NCBI GenBank assembly: GCA_902605035.1
Contig: CACLBB010000005.1
Location: 1-64,000 of the forward strand
DNA: 64,000 bases
Source: an uncultured Pelagibacteraceae bacterium
GTDB taxonomy: Bacteria; Pseudomonadota; Alphaproteobacteria; Pelagibacterales; Pelagibacteraceae
Direction of reading: 5' to 3'
In this document: one piece after another, positions 14,582 through 23,964 of the stretch
Position numbering within the stretch: position 1 is the stretch's first letter
Layout of the letters: the number at the start of each line of letters is the position of its first letter
Program-made: the position numbers and the translations under genes
The notes under the pieces: model-generated
The model's database searches: none
The model's input: only the letters and a program-made list of their open reading frames with translations
Told to the model about the DNA's origin: nothing

Positions 14582-15667
14582 CTAACGTAATTTTAGGGTC
14601 GCTAGACCAACCAAGGCCAATATTATAGCAATAATCCAAAATCTAATTACGATTGTAGACTCAGCCCAACCTTTTTGCTCAAAATGATGGTGGATCGGTG
14701 CCATTTTAAAAATTCTTTTTCCAGTCAGTTTAAATGAGATAACTTGAATAATCACTGATACAGTCTCAAGAACAAACAGTCCTCCGATTATTGCTAAAAC
14801 AATCTCATGCTTAACAATTATAGCAACTGCAGCTAACGATCCTCCAAGCGATAAAGATCCTGTATCTCCCATAAATATTTTTGCTGGAGGAGCATTATAC
14901 CATAGAAAACCTAAACAAGATCCAACAATTGATCCGCAAAATATTGCTAACTCTCCCACTTCAGGAATGTATTGCAATTGAAGATATTCAGAAAAAATTG
15001 TATTACCAACTACATAGGATATTAAAGTAAAAGAAAGTGCTACTAACATAACCGGAACAGTAGCTAAACCATCCAGGCCATCGGTTAGATTAACCGCATT
15101 TGAAGATCCAATAATCACAAATATTCCAAAAGGAATAAAAAAAAGCCCCATTTGCCAAATTAGATTTTTAAAGAAAGGAAAATAAAGATTATACAAATAA
15201 TCGTGATTTGAAAAATTGATTAAAATAAATAAAGCTAGTGCACCAATTATTAATTGTCCTAGAAATTTTAATTTTCCATTAAGACCTCTAGAATTTTTTA
15301 ATTTTATTTTTAACAAATCATCTGTAAATCCAAGAATACTCAAACTTAAAGATACAAAAATTAACGTCCATATATATATGTTATTTAAATCTGCCCACAA
15401 CAAAGTACTAGTAAGCATACCTATAATAATTATAACTCCTCCCATGGTAGGAGTGCCAGATTTTTTTATAATGTGATCAATTGGTCCATCTTGTCTTATA
15501 GGTCCAGAAATCATATTCTCAGAAAAGATTTTTATTAATGGCCCCCCAATTATAAAAACAATTATTAAAGAGGTAACCACAGAAAGCCCTGTTCTAAAAG
15601 TAAGGTATTTAAATACATTCAAAAAAGAATAATGATCTATAAATGAAGTAAGTAAGTTAAATAACAT
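14582..15667 (-). CDS. mraY: Phospho-N-acetylmuramoyl-pentapeptide transferase MraY
   Basis: 361 aa; SGTPTMGGVIII, NLTDGLDGLA, FMGDTGSLSLGG, APIHHHFEQKGW. Confidence 0.97.
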   Translation of the reverse strand: MLFNLLTSFIDHYSFLNVFKYLTFRTGLSVVTSLIIVFIIGGPLIKIFSENMISGPIRQDGPIDHIIKKSGTPTMGGVIIIIGMLTSTLLWADLNNIYIWTLIFVSLSLSILGFTDDLLKIKLKNSRGLNGKLKFLGQLIIGALALFILINFSNHDYLYNLYFPFFKNLIWQMGLFFIPFGIFVIIGSSNAVNLTDGLDGLATVPVMLVALSFTLISYVVGNTIFSEYLQLQYIPEVGELAIFCGSIVGSCLGFLWYNAPPAKIFMGDTGSLSLGGSLAAVAIIVKHEIVLAIIGGLFVLETVSVIIQVISFKLTGKRIFKMAPIHHHFEQKGWAESTIVIRFWIIAIILALVGLATLKLR

Positions 15668-18427
15668 TTAAATTCCTTTTCTCATTGATTTGCTTATAAT
15701 ATTTAATCCAGTAGCGTTAGACCCTTTTATCATTAAATAATCATTATTACTGATTATATTTTTTAAAATTAGATCAACATCTTGATTGGACTGGAGAATA
15801 TTGCCACGCTTCTCTTTTCTTAAATATTTGTAAGTAAAAAGGCTTTTTTCTCCCTTAACAAATACTTTATCAATATCTGAATTGTTAATAAGTTTTGACA
15901 ATTCCTTATGATAAAATGCAGATTTTTTTCCAAGTTCAAGCATATCTCCTAATATTAAATATTTTTTAAATTTAATTTTTTTAATTGACGAAAGAGAATT
16001 TATAGCGTTTTTAACCGAGAGAGGATTTGCATTATAGCTTTCATCTATTAATTTAAATCTTTTATTATATCTTTTAGCCTCGTAAATCTTTCCTCTGCCT
16101 TCTGATGGTTGAAGTCTCTTAAAATTAATTATCATTTGATTTAAATCCAAATTGAGTTCATTTAAAACTGATAATGAAGCTAGAACATTATTGACGTTTG
16201 TATTTCCGACATTAATCCTAAATATTTTATTTTTTACTTGGACAATAATCTTTTTAATTTGATTATAATTCTCTATTTTTATTAAACGAATATCAGAGTC
16301 GAAAGCGGTTCCAAAAGAAACTACTTTTAATTTTTTTAATTTTGCTTTATTTCTTAAATAATTAAAGAATTTATCATCGCGATTTAAAATAAGTGTACCT
16401 TCTTTAGTAATATTTCTAATAATCTCACTTTTTGATTTAGCTATTCCTTTAATATTAGAAAAATTTTCGATGTGTGCTTCAGCTATATTAGTAATAATTG
16501 CAATATCAGGTTTAACTAATTTTGATAGCTTATCAATCTCACCTGCTTTACTCATGCCTATTTCAAAAACACCAAATTGATGATTTTGACTCAAATTAGA
16601 CAAAGATAAAGGTACTCCATAATGATTATTAAAAGATCTTGGAGAAGCATAAGTATTTCCACACTTACTGAGCAAAAAACTTAACATATTTTTTAATGAT
16701 GTTTTACCCGCACTTCCAGTGACAGCCAAAATTTTGGTATTACAATTTTTTCTTTTTAACTCAGCAAATTTATTAAGAAATAAATAGGTATTATCTACTT
16801 TTATTAATTTCTTTGTAAATCTTATATTCTTTTTTGAAGAAACAATATAACTTGCACCTTTTTTAAGAGCCTTTGAAATAAAGCTAGTGCCATCATTATT
16901 TTTTCCTTTGATTGTTAAAAATAAATTATTTTTCTTTAAATCTCTTGTGTCTATTGCAACTCCGCTAATTTTTTTAAACTTCCTGTTTTTTATTATTTTA
17001 TTTAGTATTGTGCAATTGAAATGAAAATTTTGTTTTTTTGAATTAAAATTTTGTTTTTTTACTTTTAAATTTTTAACTATTTGTTTATCAGAAACAGAAA
17101 AAATATTATCTCCATAATTTTGTATTGTCTCATGTCCTTTACCCATGATGATTATTGTTTCATTAGGTTTAGATTTTAAAATAGCTTTTCTAACTGCTTC
17201 AGATCGATTACCTATCTCAAAATAATTACTTCCTTTAAGATGTTTAATAATATCCTGTCTAATTTTTTTAGGATTTTCTTTTCTTGGATTATCATCTGTT
17301 ACGTAAATCTTTTTACAGAAATTTTTGGCAATCTTTGCCATGAGTGGTCTTTTTTTTAAATCTCTATTTCCACCACAACCAAATACTAAAGAAATACTAT
17401 TATTATAATGTTTTTTTACAGATTTAATCACTTCTCGCATAGCTTCGGGTGTATGAGCATAATCTATAAATACTCTTATATTGTTCGGATATTCTTTAAT
17501 TAATTCTAATCTTCCGTTAACATTTTTTAAACTCGAAAGAACTTTATTAATTTTTAATTCATTTAAACCGCATAACTCAGCTGCGAGTATTGCCATTGAT
17601 AAATTTTTAATTTGAAAGGATCCTACCAAAGGAATTTTAATTTTTTTTATCTGGTCCATTTTACTTGTGATGTCAATTAATTTAAGTTTTCTTTGTTTTG
17701 AAATTTTTTTTAATATCGGGAATTGTTTAATAAATTTATCAGTTATCACATAACTATTTTTTTTTAATAATTTTGAAAATAATATCAACTTTGAATTTAA
17801 ATAAGATTTCATTGTTTTATGATAGTCTAAGTGATCTTGGCTAAAATTAGTGAATACACCTGCCTTAAATTCAATACCGTTTAATCTTTTTTGTTCCAAT
17901 CCATGGCTCGACGCCTCTATAATAACATTATCAATATTTTTTTTTTTTAATTTTTCAAGATTTCTGTGTAGAGTAATTATATCAGGAGATGTGAGATTAG
18001 TTTGAAACAGATTTCCTTTGTGCTTTATGCCTAATGTGCCAATTGAAGCAACTGGAATATTGTTAGCATCTAAAATTTGGTAAAAAAAATCAGCTACTGA
18101 AGTTTTTCCGTTGGTCCCTGTTACTGCAAAAATATTTTTTGGTTTAACTTTATAAAAATTAGTCGTAATTTCAACTAAGTATCTTTTTACGTAATTTGTC
18201 TTAATTACATTTATTTTATTTTTGATTATACACCTCTTTGAACAAATAATAAGAATTGCTCCTTTTTTAATTGCTTGATGAATATAGTTTTCACCATTAG
18301 AATTATTTCCTTTAATTGCAAAGAAAATGAAACCTTTTTTTACTTCATTGCTGTTTAAAGCTAAGCCTTTAATTTTAAGCTTTTTTAGATTTTGTGGAGA
18401 TCGTTTAATTAGGTTTTTTAGCAACAT
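15668..18427 (-). CDS. Bifunctional MurE-MurF fusion (meso-DAP-adding and D-Ala-D-Ala-adding ligases in one ORF)
   Basis: Single ORF of about 920 aa with two Mur ligase modules: VTGTNGKTSVADFF...DNPRKENP...GKGHETIQ (MurE), then a KKQNFNSKKQNF linker, then AVTGSAGKTSLKNML...DESYNANPLSV (MurF). The ORF extends to 18448; MLLKNL at 18427 is the preferred start. Confidence 0.93.
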   Translation of the reverse strand: MLLKNLIKRSPQNLKKLKIKGLALNSNEVKKGFIFFAIKGNNSNGENYIHQAIKKGAILIICSKRCIIKNKINVIKTNYVKRYLVEITTNFYKVKPKNIFAVTGTNGKTSVADFFYQILDANNIPVASIGTLGIKHKGNLFQTNLTSPDIITLHRNLEKLKKKNIDNVIIEASSHGLEQKRLNGIEFKAGVFTNFSQDHLDYHKTMKSYLNSKLILFSKLLKKNSYVITDKFIKQFPILKKISKQRKLKLIDITSKMDQIKKIKIPLVGSFQIKNLSMAILAAELCGLNELKINKVLSSLKNVNGRLELIKEYPNNIRVFIDYAHTPEAMREVIKSVKKHYNNSISLVFGCGGNRDLKKRPLMAKIAKNFCKKIYVTDDNPRKENPKKIRQDIIKHLKGSNYFEIGNRSEAVRKAILKSKPNETIIIMGKGHETIQNYGDNIFSVSDKQIVKNLKVKKQNFNSKKQNFHFNCTILNKIIKNRKFKKISGVAIDTRDLKKNNLFLTIKGKNNDGTSFISKALKKGASYIVSSKKNIRFTKKLIKVDNTYLFLNKFAELKRKNCNTKILAVTGSAGKTSLKNMLSFLLSKCGNTYASPRSFNNHYGVPLSLSNLSQNHQFGVFEIGMSKAGEIDKLSKLVKPDIAIITNIAEAHIENFSNIKGIAKSKSEIIRNITKEGTLILNRDDKFFNYLRNKAKLKKLKVVSFGTAFDSDIRLIKIENYNQIKKIIVQVKNKIFRINVGNTNVNNVLASLSVLNELNLDLNQMIINFKRLQPSEGRGKIYEAKRYNKRFKLIDESYNANPLSVKNAINSLSSIKKIKFKKYLILGDMLELGKKSAFYHKELSKLINNSDIDKVFVKGEKSLFTYKYLRKEKRGNILQSNQDVDLILKNIISNNDYLMIKGSNATGLNIISKSMRKGI
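17024..17060. repeat. Tandem 21-nt duplication in the MurE-MurF linker
   Basis: Identical 16-mer AAAATTTTGTTTTTTT at 17024..17039 and 17045..17060 (period 21), encoding KKQNFNS-KKQNFHF. Confidence 0.85.
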
Positions 18428-20132
18428 TTGTGTTGTAAAATTCCTCATTATTTATGGCTAAAATAGGTCCAATTCTTTTTATAATTCTGCCAGCAGTATA
18501 AACAGAATTCCAACCAGCCTCATTTCTAGTGCCTTTGATCTTTATCCCTCTATAATTATAGATTAAATCATGCGCGACCTGAGGATTCTCTAACATTACA
18601 AGTAAAGCAAATTTTGGATTATAAGAGGGGAATACAGAAATGAAAGTATTTAAATTTTTGTTCTCATTTCCATACTTTTGTGAAGTCCCAGTTTTTCCTC
18701 CAACATCGTACCCGTAAATATCTGCTAAACTCGCTGTACCCTCTTTATCTGTCACGACTTTTCTTAGGATAGTATTGATTTTTTTACTAGTTTGTTCGGA
18801 AATTATCTTTTTTTCTTTTTTATATTTTTTTTTTATTACAATTGTTGGTTTTACGTAATTACCTCCATTGGCTAGTGCTGAGTAAGTAGCTGTTGCCTGT
18901 AAAGGAGTAACTGCAATTCCATGACCATAGGAAATAGTTTCTAGTTTACACTTATTCCAATTAAAACTTAATGGTGTACCAAGCTCTTCTAGTTCCAGTT
19001 CTGGCTTATTTAATAGTTTGGTTTTATTAATGAAGTCTATAAAATCTTGTTGTCCCACTTTTCTAGCTAACATTAAAGTACCGATATTAGAAGATCTAAT
19101 TAAGATATCCTCAACGGACAAATCTTTAGGAAATTTTTTTATATCGGAAATTTCATGAATAGAGCATTTTATTTTTCTAGGTATGTTCTCAATAATCGTT
19201 TCAGATTTAACTATGTTCTTCTCAAGAGCTAAAGCTATAGTAAAAGTTTTAAAAATTGAACCTAGCTCATAAACACCTTTTGTAATTTTATTTATATAGT
19301 TTTTATCTACAATCTTTTCTCTTTTATTTATGTCAAAATTAGGTAAAGAAACCAAAGATAATATTTCACCATTTTTTACGTTCATTAATAAAGCACCTCC
19401 ACCAGTTGCATTAAAAATATTTAAAGCGTTATTGAGTTCATTATCAACTATATGCTGAATATTTGTGTCTAAGGTTAATTTTAAAGGATCTTTTATTAAA
19501 TTATTTTCTTTAAGACTATTATCAAAATATTTTTCTACACCAGAAATTCCATAATTATCAAAATCTACTTGTCCTAAAATATGACTATATAGATTTGCAT
19601 GAGTGTATATTCTTGACTGGAAAGGTTCAAATATAATCCCTTTTTCACCAAGAGACCATAATTTCTCTTTATCTTTTTGATCTAATCTTTTTTTTAAATA
19701 AAAATATTTTCCTTTATTTAAATTTTTTTCAATATTTTCAATATTTAAATCAGGAAAATTTATTCTTATATTAATTAAAAAATTATTTTTGTTTTTTATT
19801 AAATTCGGATTAATTGCTGCATGAAAAGATTTTACGTTTCTAGATATTACTATACCATTTCTATCGACAATGTCTCTCCTCAAAAGTTTTTGGTTAAGAG
19901 AATTATTGTTTAACGAATAGTGATCCAAATCTTGAAGAGAAACAAAAACAATTTTGATAGAAAATATTGTAATTAAAGAAAAAAATAAAAAAAATAAAAG
20001 ATATATCCTGTCCTGTGAAATATTAGATTTCAAAACTTGTTTTTTTTTATTATTTGATTCTAAGTAATCTTCAAAATAAAAACTTTTTTGATTAAAATTA
20101 AAATCTTTATTTTTTTTGTGCTTTTTTTTCAT
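18405..20132 (-). CDS. ftsI: Peptidoglycan D,D-transpeptidase FtsI (PBP3)
   Basis: 575 aa; N-terminal TM; SxxK motif GSIFKTF, SSNIGT, KTGTSQK. Confidence 0.95.
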   Translation of the reverse strand: MKKKHKKNKDFNFNQKSFYFEDYLESNNKKKQVLKSNISQDRIYLLFFLFFSLITIFSIKIVFVSLQDLDHYSLNNNSLNQKLLRRDIVDRNGIVISRNVKSFHAAINPNLIKNKNNFLINIRINFPDLNIENIEKNLNKGKYFYLKKRLDQKDKEKLWSLGEKGIIFEPFQSRIYTHANLYSHILGQVDFDNYGISGVEKYFDNSLKENNLIKDPLKLTLDTNIQHIVDNELNNALNIFNATGGGALLMNVKNGEILSLVSLPNFDINKREKIVDKNYINKITKGVYELGSIFKTFTIALALEKNIVKSETIIENIPRKIKCSIHEISDIKKFPKDLSVEDILIRSSNIGTLMLARKVGQQDFIDFINKTKLLNKPELELEELGTPLSFNWNKCKLETISYGHGIAVTPLQATATYSALANGGNYVKPTIVIKKKYKKEKKIISEQTSKKINTILRKVVTDKEGTASLADIYGYDVGGKTGTSQKYGNENKNLNTFISVFPSYNPKFALLVMLENPQVAHDLIYNYRGIKIKGTRNEAGWNSVYTAGRIIKRIGPILAINNEEFYNTNVAKKPN

Positions 20133-20445
20133 TATTTCTCTTAAGTATTGTTATTTTTTTTTGAGATTCTAAAAAACTTTTATAGCTAAAGTATATTCTT
20201 GAAAAATCCATTGGTTGATAATCTACTATGGATAGTTTTTTCATTTTTTGGGATAAACTTTTAGGTGAAGAAAGGTAAAAATAATCTAATTCTGTCTCTT
20301 TCAAATCCTTTTCAATTAATGAAATTTTCTTTTGTATCTTATAAATATCTTTTTCGATTGATCTAGTCTCAGTTTTAATAATTGAAGTAAAACCTAATAA
20401 AAAAGAAAATATACAAATTGATAGAATAACTTTAATTTTAGGCAT
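20107..20445 (-). CDS. ftsL: Small bitopic protein, FtsL candidate
   Basis: 112 aa; N-terminal TM plus short coiled-coil-like region; lies between rsmH and ftsI. Called mostly from synteny. Confidence 0.65.
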   Translation of the reverse strand: MPKIKVILSICIFSFLLGFTSIIKTETRSIEKDIYKIQKKISLIEKDLKETELDYFYLSSPKSLSQKMKKLSIVDYQPMDFSRIYFSYKSFLESQKKITILKRNNEKKAQKK

Positions 20446-21451
20446 GAGTGCTCTCCAAATCTAAATACTTTTTAAATTTTGTTTCCATTTTACCAGGGTA
20501 TACAAATTTATTTCTACTTCTGATAGCAAATCTAAGTTTTGCTGACCTAGAGGAAGGGTTGTTTATAATTTCAATGTTGGAAGGTTTAAACACTTTGTTT
20601 CTATATTTTTCAAAAAGGTTAGTGCTCTCTATTTCATTTTCAGGAAAATATCTTGATGGTTTGGATCGATTAGATGAAAAATTGTTAAAAAAATATTTTA
20701 CAATTTTATCTTCTATGGAATGAAAGCTTATAACTAAGATTTTGCCACCTGGTTTTAAAATTTTAGTAGCAGTTATTATGCCTTTTAAAAGTTCAGTAAT
20801 TTCTTTATTTACATATATTCGTAAAGCTTGAAATGTCTTAGTGCTTGGATTGATTTTGCTGGAATAACTTTTTTTCTTACTTCTTTTTATTATTTCTGCC
20901 AATTGATCTGCTTGGGTAATCTTTTTAATTGATCGTGATTTAATTATGTTTCTTGCAATTTTTGACGCATCTTTTTCTTCTCCAAGAATTTTTATTATAA
21001 ACTTAAGTTTTTTCTCACTGTAATTGTTTATTACTTCTTCTGCAGATAGATTTGTTAAACCCATTGACATATCTAGAGCATCTTTAGATTTAAAAGAAAA
21101 GCCTCTTTTTAAATCATTTAATTGAATTGAAGATAATCCTAAATCAAATAAAATTACATCTGCTTGCTGTTTGTTTAAAATGCTCTCAATTGTACTAAAT
21201 TTTTTTTGAAAGAAAGAAAATCTATTTGGGTATTTTTTTTCTAATTCCTTGGCGATGTCATAAATAAATTTATCCCGATCTAATGCTATAACTTTTGTAT
21301 CAGAAAATTCTAAAAGTTTTCTAGAGACCCCTCCTCCTCCGAAGGTGCAATCTATAAAAACACCACCCTTTTCTGGAGAACAAATCTTTATTACTTCATC
21401 CAACATCACCGAAAAATGTTGAAATTTCGGTGTGTTTGTTGGAATAACCAT
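20438..21451 (-). CDS. rsmH: 16S rRNA (cytosine1402-N4)-methyltransferase RsmH (MraW)
   Basis: 337 aa; HFSVMLDEVIKICSPEKGGVFIDCTFGGGGVSRKLL, FDLGLSSIQLND, ILVISFHSIEDKIVK. Confidence 0.97.
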   Translation of the reverse strand: MVIPTNTPKFQHFSVMLDEVIKICSPEKGGVFIDCTFGGGGVSRKLLEFSDTKVIALDRDKFIYDIAKELEKKYPNRFSFFQKKFSTIESILNKQQADVILFDLGLSSIQLNDLKRGFSFKSKDALDMSMGLTNLSAEEVINNYSEKKLKFIIKILGEEKDASKIARNIIKSRSIKKITQADQLAEIIKRSKKKSYSSKINPSTKTFQALRIYVNKEITELLKGIITATKILKPGGKILVISFHSIEDKIVKYFFNNFSSNRSKPSRYFPENEIESTNLFEKYRNKVFKPSNIEIINNPSSRSAKLRFAIRSRNKFVYPGKMETKFKKYLDLESTHA

Positions 21452-21469
21452 AATATATATGAGCTATCA

Positions 21470-22966
21470 TTAAAATTTTTGTTTTCTTAAAAATGCAGGT
21501 ATTTCAAAATCTTCTTCTTCATTAGAATCATTTTCAAAAAGTTTGTCAGAATTAAGCTCCCTCTCTTCATCTAAAACCTGCTCTCTTTCTAAGTGCTCAT
21601 CATCAGAAAATAATTTTGGAGTATGCTCTTGATCAGAATCTACAAAATCATTATCAGAGTTAGAAATGTTAATTTCATCGGGAGAAGTTGTATTGTCATT
21701 GCTTTCCAGATATGAGGTGCTTTCTATTGAAACCCCATTAGGTATTGCTTCTTCTTCTATACTTTGAGGGGGTTCATTTCTAATTTCTGGATTATTAGGT
21801 TCTAGTTTATTAATTGAAGACTTTAAACCCTCTTCATTAATTTCGTATTTCTCATCTAATTTCAAAGCAGTTGCTCCATCAATTGATCCTATGGCATCAT
21901 TTTCTACATTGTTGCTCTGTGAAAATAGGCCTTCAGAATAACCTTGATTTCTATTTTGTATTCTAGAAACCATATTTAAAACAGTGCTAGTCTCTGTTTT
22001 ATGACCATCTAAGGCAGTAGCAACTATTGATACTCGCATTTTACCTTCCATGTTTTCATCCTTAATTGCCCCAAATATTACATCTGCTTCGGGATCTACC
22101 TCAGCTCTTACTTTTTGGGCAGTTTGATCTACCTCGAACAAAGTTAAATCTTTTCCACCAGTAATGTTTATTAGCAATCCTTTGGCACCTTTTAACGAAT
22201 ATTCGTCTATCAATGGATTGTTTAATGCCATTTCAGTAGCAGCCATAGCTCTATTCTCACCTTCAGCCTCTCCAGTTCCCATCATTGCTTTTCCCATTGA
22301 GCTCATAACTGTTTCAACATCAGCAAAGTCTAAATTTATCATGCCTGGCCTTACCATTAAATCAGTGACACTTTGAACCCCCTGTTTTAAAACATTATTA
22401 GAAAGTGTGAATGACTCTTCAAACGTTGTTGTCTCGTTTGCAATTTTAAAAAGATTTTGATTAGGAACAACTATTGTTGTATCTAAATGTTTTTTAAGTG
22501 CTTCTAGACCTTCTACAGCTCTTCTCATTCTTTTTGGGCCTTCATAAGAGAAAGGTAATGTCGTTACACCTACTGTCAAAATATTTAATTCTTTTGCAGC
22601 TTTAGCAATTACATGTGAAGCCCCTGTACCAGTTCCTCCGCCCATTCCAGCTGCAATAAAAACCATGTTACTTCCTTGCATATAATTTACTATTTCGCTA
22701 ATAGACTCATCTGCAGCTGCCTGTCCGATATTATGTTTTGCTCCAGCTCCTAACCCCTTAGTCAAATTCATGCCTATTTGAATTTTTGCGTGGGCTTTAC
22801 TCATTTTTAAATCTTGAGCATCAGTATTTACTGCAACAAATTCTACTCCTTCCATTCCAGCTTCGATCATTGCGTTAATAGCATTGCCTCCTGCACCCCC
22901 AACTCCTAAAACTAAAATTCTAGGTTTTAATTCTTTAAGTTCTCCTCCTCCAATATTTATACTCAT
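21470..22966 (-). CDS. ftsZ: Cell division GTPase FtsZ
   Basis: ILVLGVGGAGGNAINAMIE, AAGMGGGTGTGASHVIA, NVDAQDLKMS-type block; C-terminal peptide EDFEIPAFLRKQKF. Start set at 22966: GGGGAGGCAAA precedes the ATG, and the ATG overlaps the mraZ TGA. Confidence 0.98.
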   Translation of the reverse strand: MSINIGGGELKELKPRILVLGVGGAGGNAINAMIEAGMEGVEFVAVNTDAQDLKMSKAHAKIQIGMNLTKGLGAGAKHNIGQAAADESISEIVNYMQGSNMVFIAAGMGGGTGTGASHVIAKAAKELNILTVGVTTLPFSYEGPKRMRRAVEGLEALKKHLDTTIVVPNQNLFKIANETTTFEESFTLSNNVLKQGVQSVTDLMVRPGMINLDFADVETVMSSMGKAMMGTGEAEGENRAMAATEMALNNPLIDEYSLKGAKGLLINITGGKDLTLFEVDQTAQKVRAEVDPEADVIFGAIKDENMEGKMRVSIVATALDGHKTETSTVLNMVSRIQNRNQGYSEGLFSQSNNVENDAIGSIDGATALKLDEKYEINEEGLKSSINKLEPNNPEIRNEPPQSIEEEAIPNGVSIESTSYLESNDNTTSPDEINISNSDNDFVDSDQEHTPKLFSDDEHLEREQVLDEERELNSDKLFENDSNEEEDFEIPAFLRKQKF

Positions 22967-23427
22967 TTTGCCTCCCCTTTTTGTTTGGTTTCCCATTTAA
23001 GATTTGATCTATTTTGATAAGCCTTTTTTCTTGCTACAACCTTAAATTTTTCAAATATTTTTGGCTCCCATATTTGAAAAGTTTTTCCTAGCCCTACAAA
23101 TAAAACATTATTCTTAATGTTAGCGTGCTTAAGTAATTTTTCTGTAAATGACACCCTGCCTTCAGTATCAAACTGAAGATTTACACTTTCTGATAATATT
23201 GAAGTTGCAAAATAATCTCTTTTTTCTTCAAATGGATTTAGTGAATCTATGGTGCTTGATAGTTTTTCAATTCTATCTTGCGAGCATGCTTCTAAAGCAG
23301 AGTGGTTAAATGAAGGATAGCTAATAAAGCCGTTATAACCCAAAGAACTTAAGTGTGATCTAAAAGTTGCTGGCACCGACACCCTCCCTTTTTTGTCTAA
23401 CTTGTTTTCGTAACTTGATAAAAACAT
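22963..23427 (-). CDS. mraZ: Transcriptional regulator MraZ
   Basis: MFLSSYENKLDKKGRVSVPATFRSHL and the second half-repeat VNLQFDTEGRVSFTEKLLKHA. The ORF extends to 23445, but the family N-terminus starts at MFLSS. Confidence 0.95.
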   Translation of the reverse strand: MFLSSYENKLDKKGRVSVPATFRSHLSSLGYNGFISYPSFNHSALEACSQDRIEKLSSTIDSLNPFEEKRDYFATSILSESVNLQFDTEGRVSFTEKLLKHANIKNNVLFVGLGKTFQIWEPKIFEKFKVVARKKAYQNRSNLKWETKQKGEAK

Positions 23428-23469
23428 TACTTTTTTTAACCTCAAATATTTTCAAATCACCCTCCATTA

Positions 23470-23494
23470 TGGGATTATTTGGGATCGTATGGGT
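23470..23494 (+). promoter_or_regulatory. Three direct MraZ-type boxes TGGGN-N5-TGGGN-N5-TGGGN
   Basis: TGGGA ttatt TGGGA tcgta TGGGT at 23470, 23480 and 23490; exact 10-bp period; upstream of mraZ. Confidence 0.75.
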
Positions 23495-23512
23495 TTTAAT
23501 TTAATTAGTCAA
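23484..23512 (-). promoter_or_regulatory. Predicted sigma70 promoter of mraZ/dcw cluster
   Basis: Minus strand TTGACT-N17-TACGAT (-35 at 23507..23512, -10 at 23484..23489). Confidence 0.6.
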
Positions 23513-23567
23513 TACAATAGTTTTTTTGAGCACTAGCACAAAAAGGGAACATTACTTAGGGATATAT

Positions 23568-23922
23568 GTCAGATAGTCTGTAAGCCGGGTTCTGTCATTT
23601 AAGAGATCATTTCTCTAGGCTTAAATTCACATCTAAGCTCAAGCGGTTAACCCAGAAGACTAACTAAAGACTGTTTTTAGCAATTATTGCAGTGTCTTCT
23701 CTATTTAACCTTGCTCCCAGTGGGGTTTGCCGTGCGTTTTTTGTTGCCAAAAAACCGGTGAGCTCTTACCTCGCCGTTTCACCCTTGCCTTGATAAGGCG
23801 GTTTATTTTCTGTGGCACTATCCCTGAAGTCACCTTCGCCAGCCATTAACTGGCACTGTGTCTTTATGGAGCCCGGACTTTCCTCCATTAGCAAACTAAT
23901 GGCGATCATCCAACTATCTGAC
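23568..23922 (-). ncRNA. rnpB: RNase P RNA (bacterial class A)
   Basis: Minus strand reads GTCAGATAGTTGGATGATCGCC...GAGGAAAGTCCGGGCTCC...ACAGAACCCGGCTTACAGACTATCTGAC; termini pair as P1 (GTCAGATAG/CTATCTGAC). Confidence 0.95.
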
Positions 23923-23928
23923 AAGTGA

Positions 23929-23957
23929 TATTTATTGATTTAGTGATTAAAAATCAA
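23929..23957 (-). promoter_or_regulatory. Predicted rnpB promoter
   Basis: TTGATT-N17-TAAATA on minus strand, with the -10 ending 7 nt from the predicted RNA 5' end. Confidence 0.5.
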
Positions 23958-23964
23958 GCAAAAT

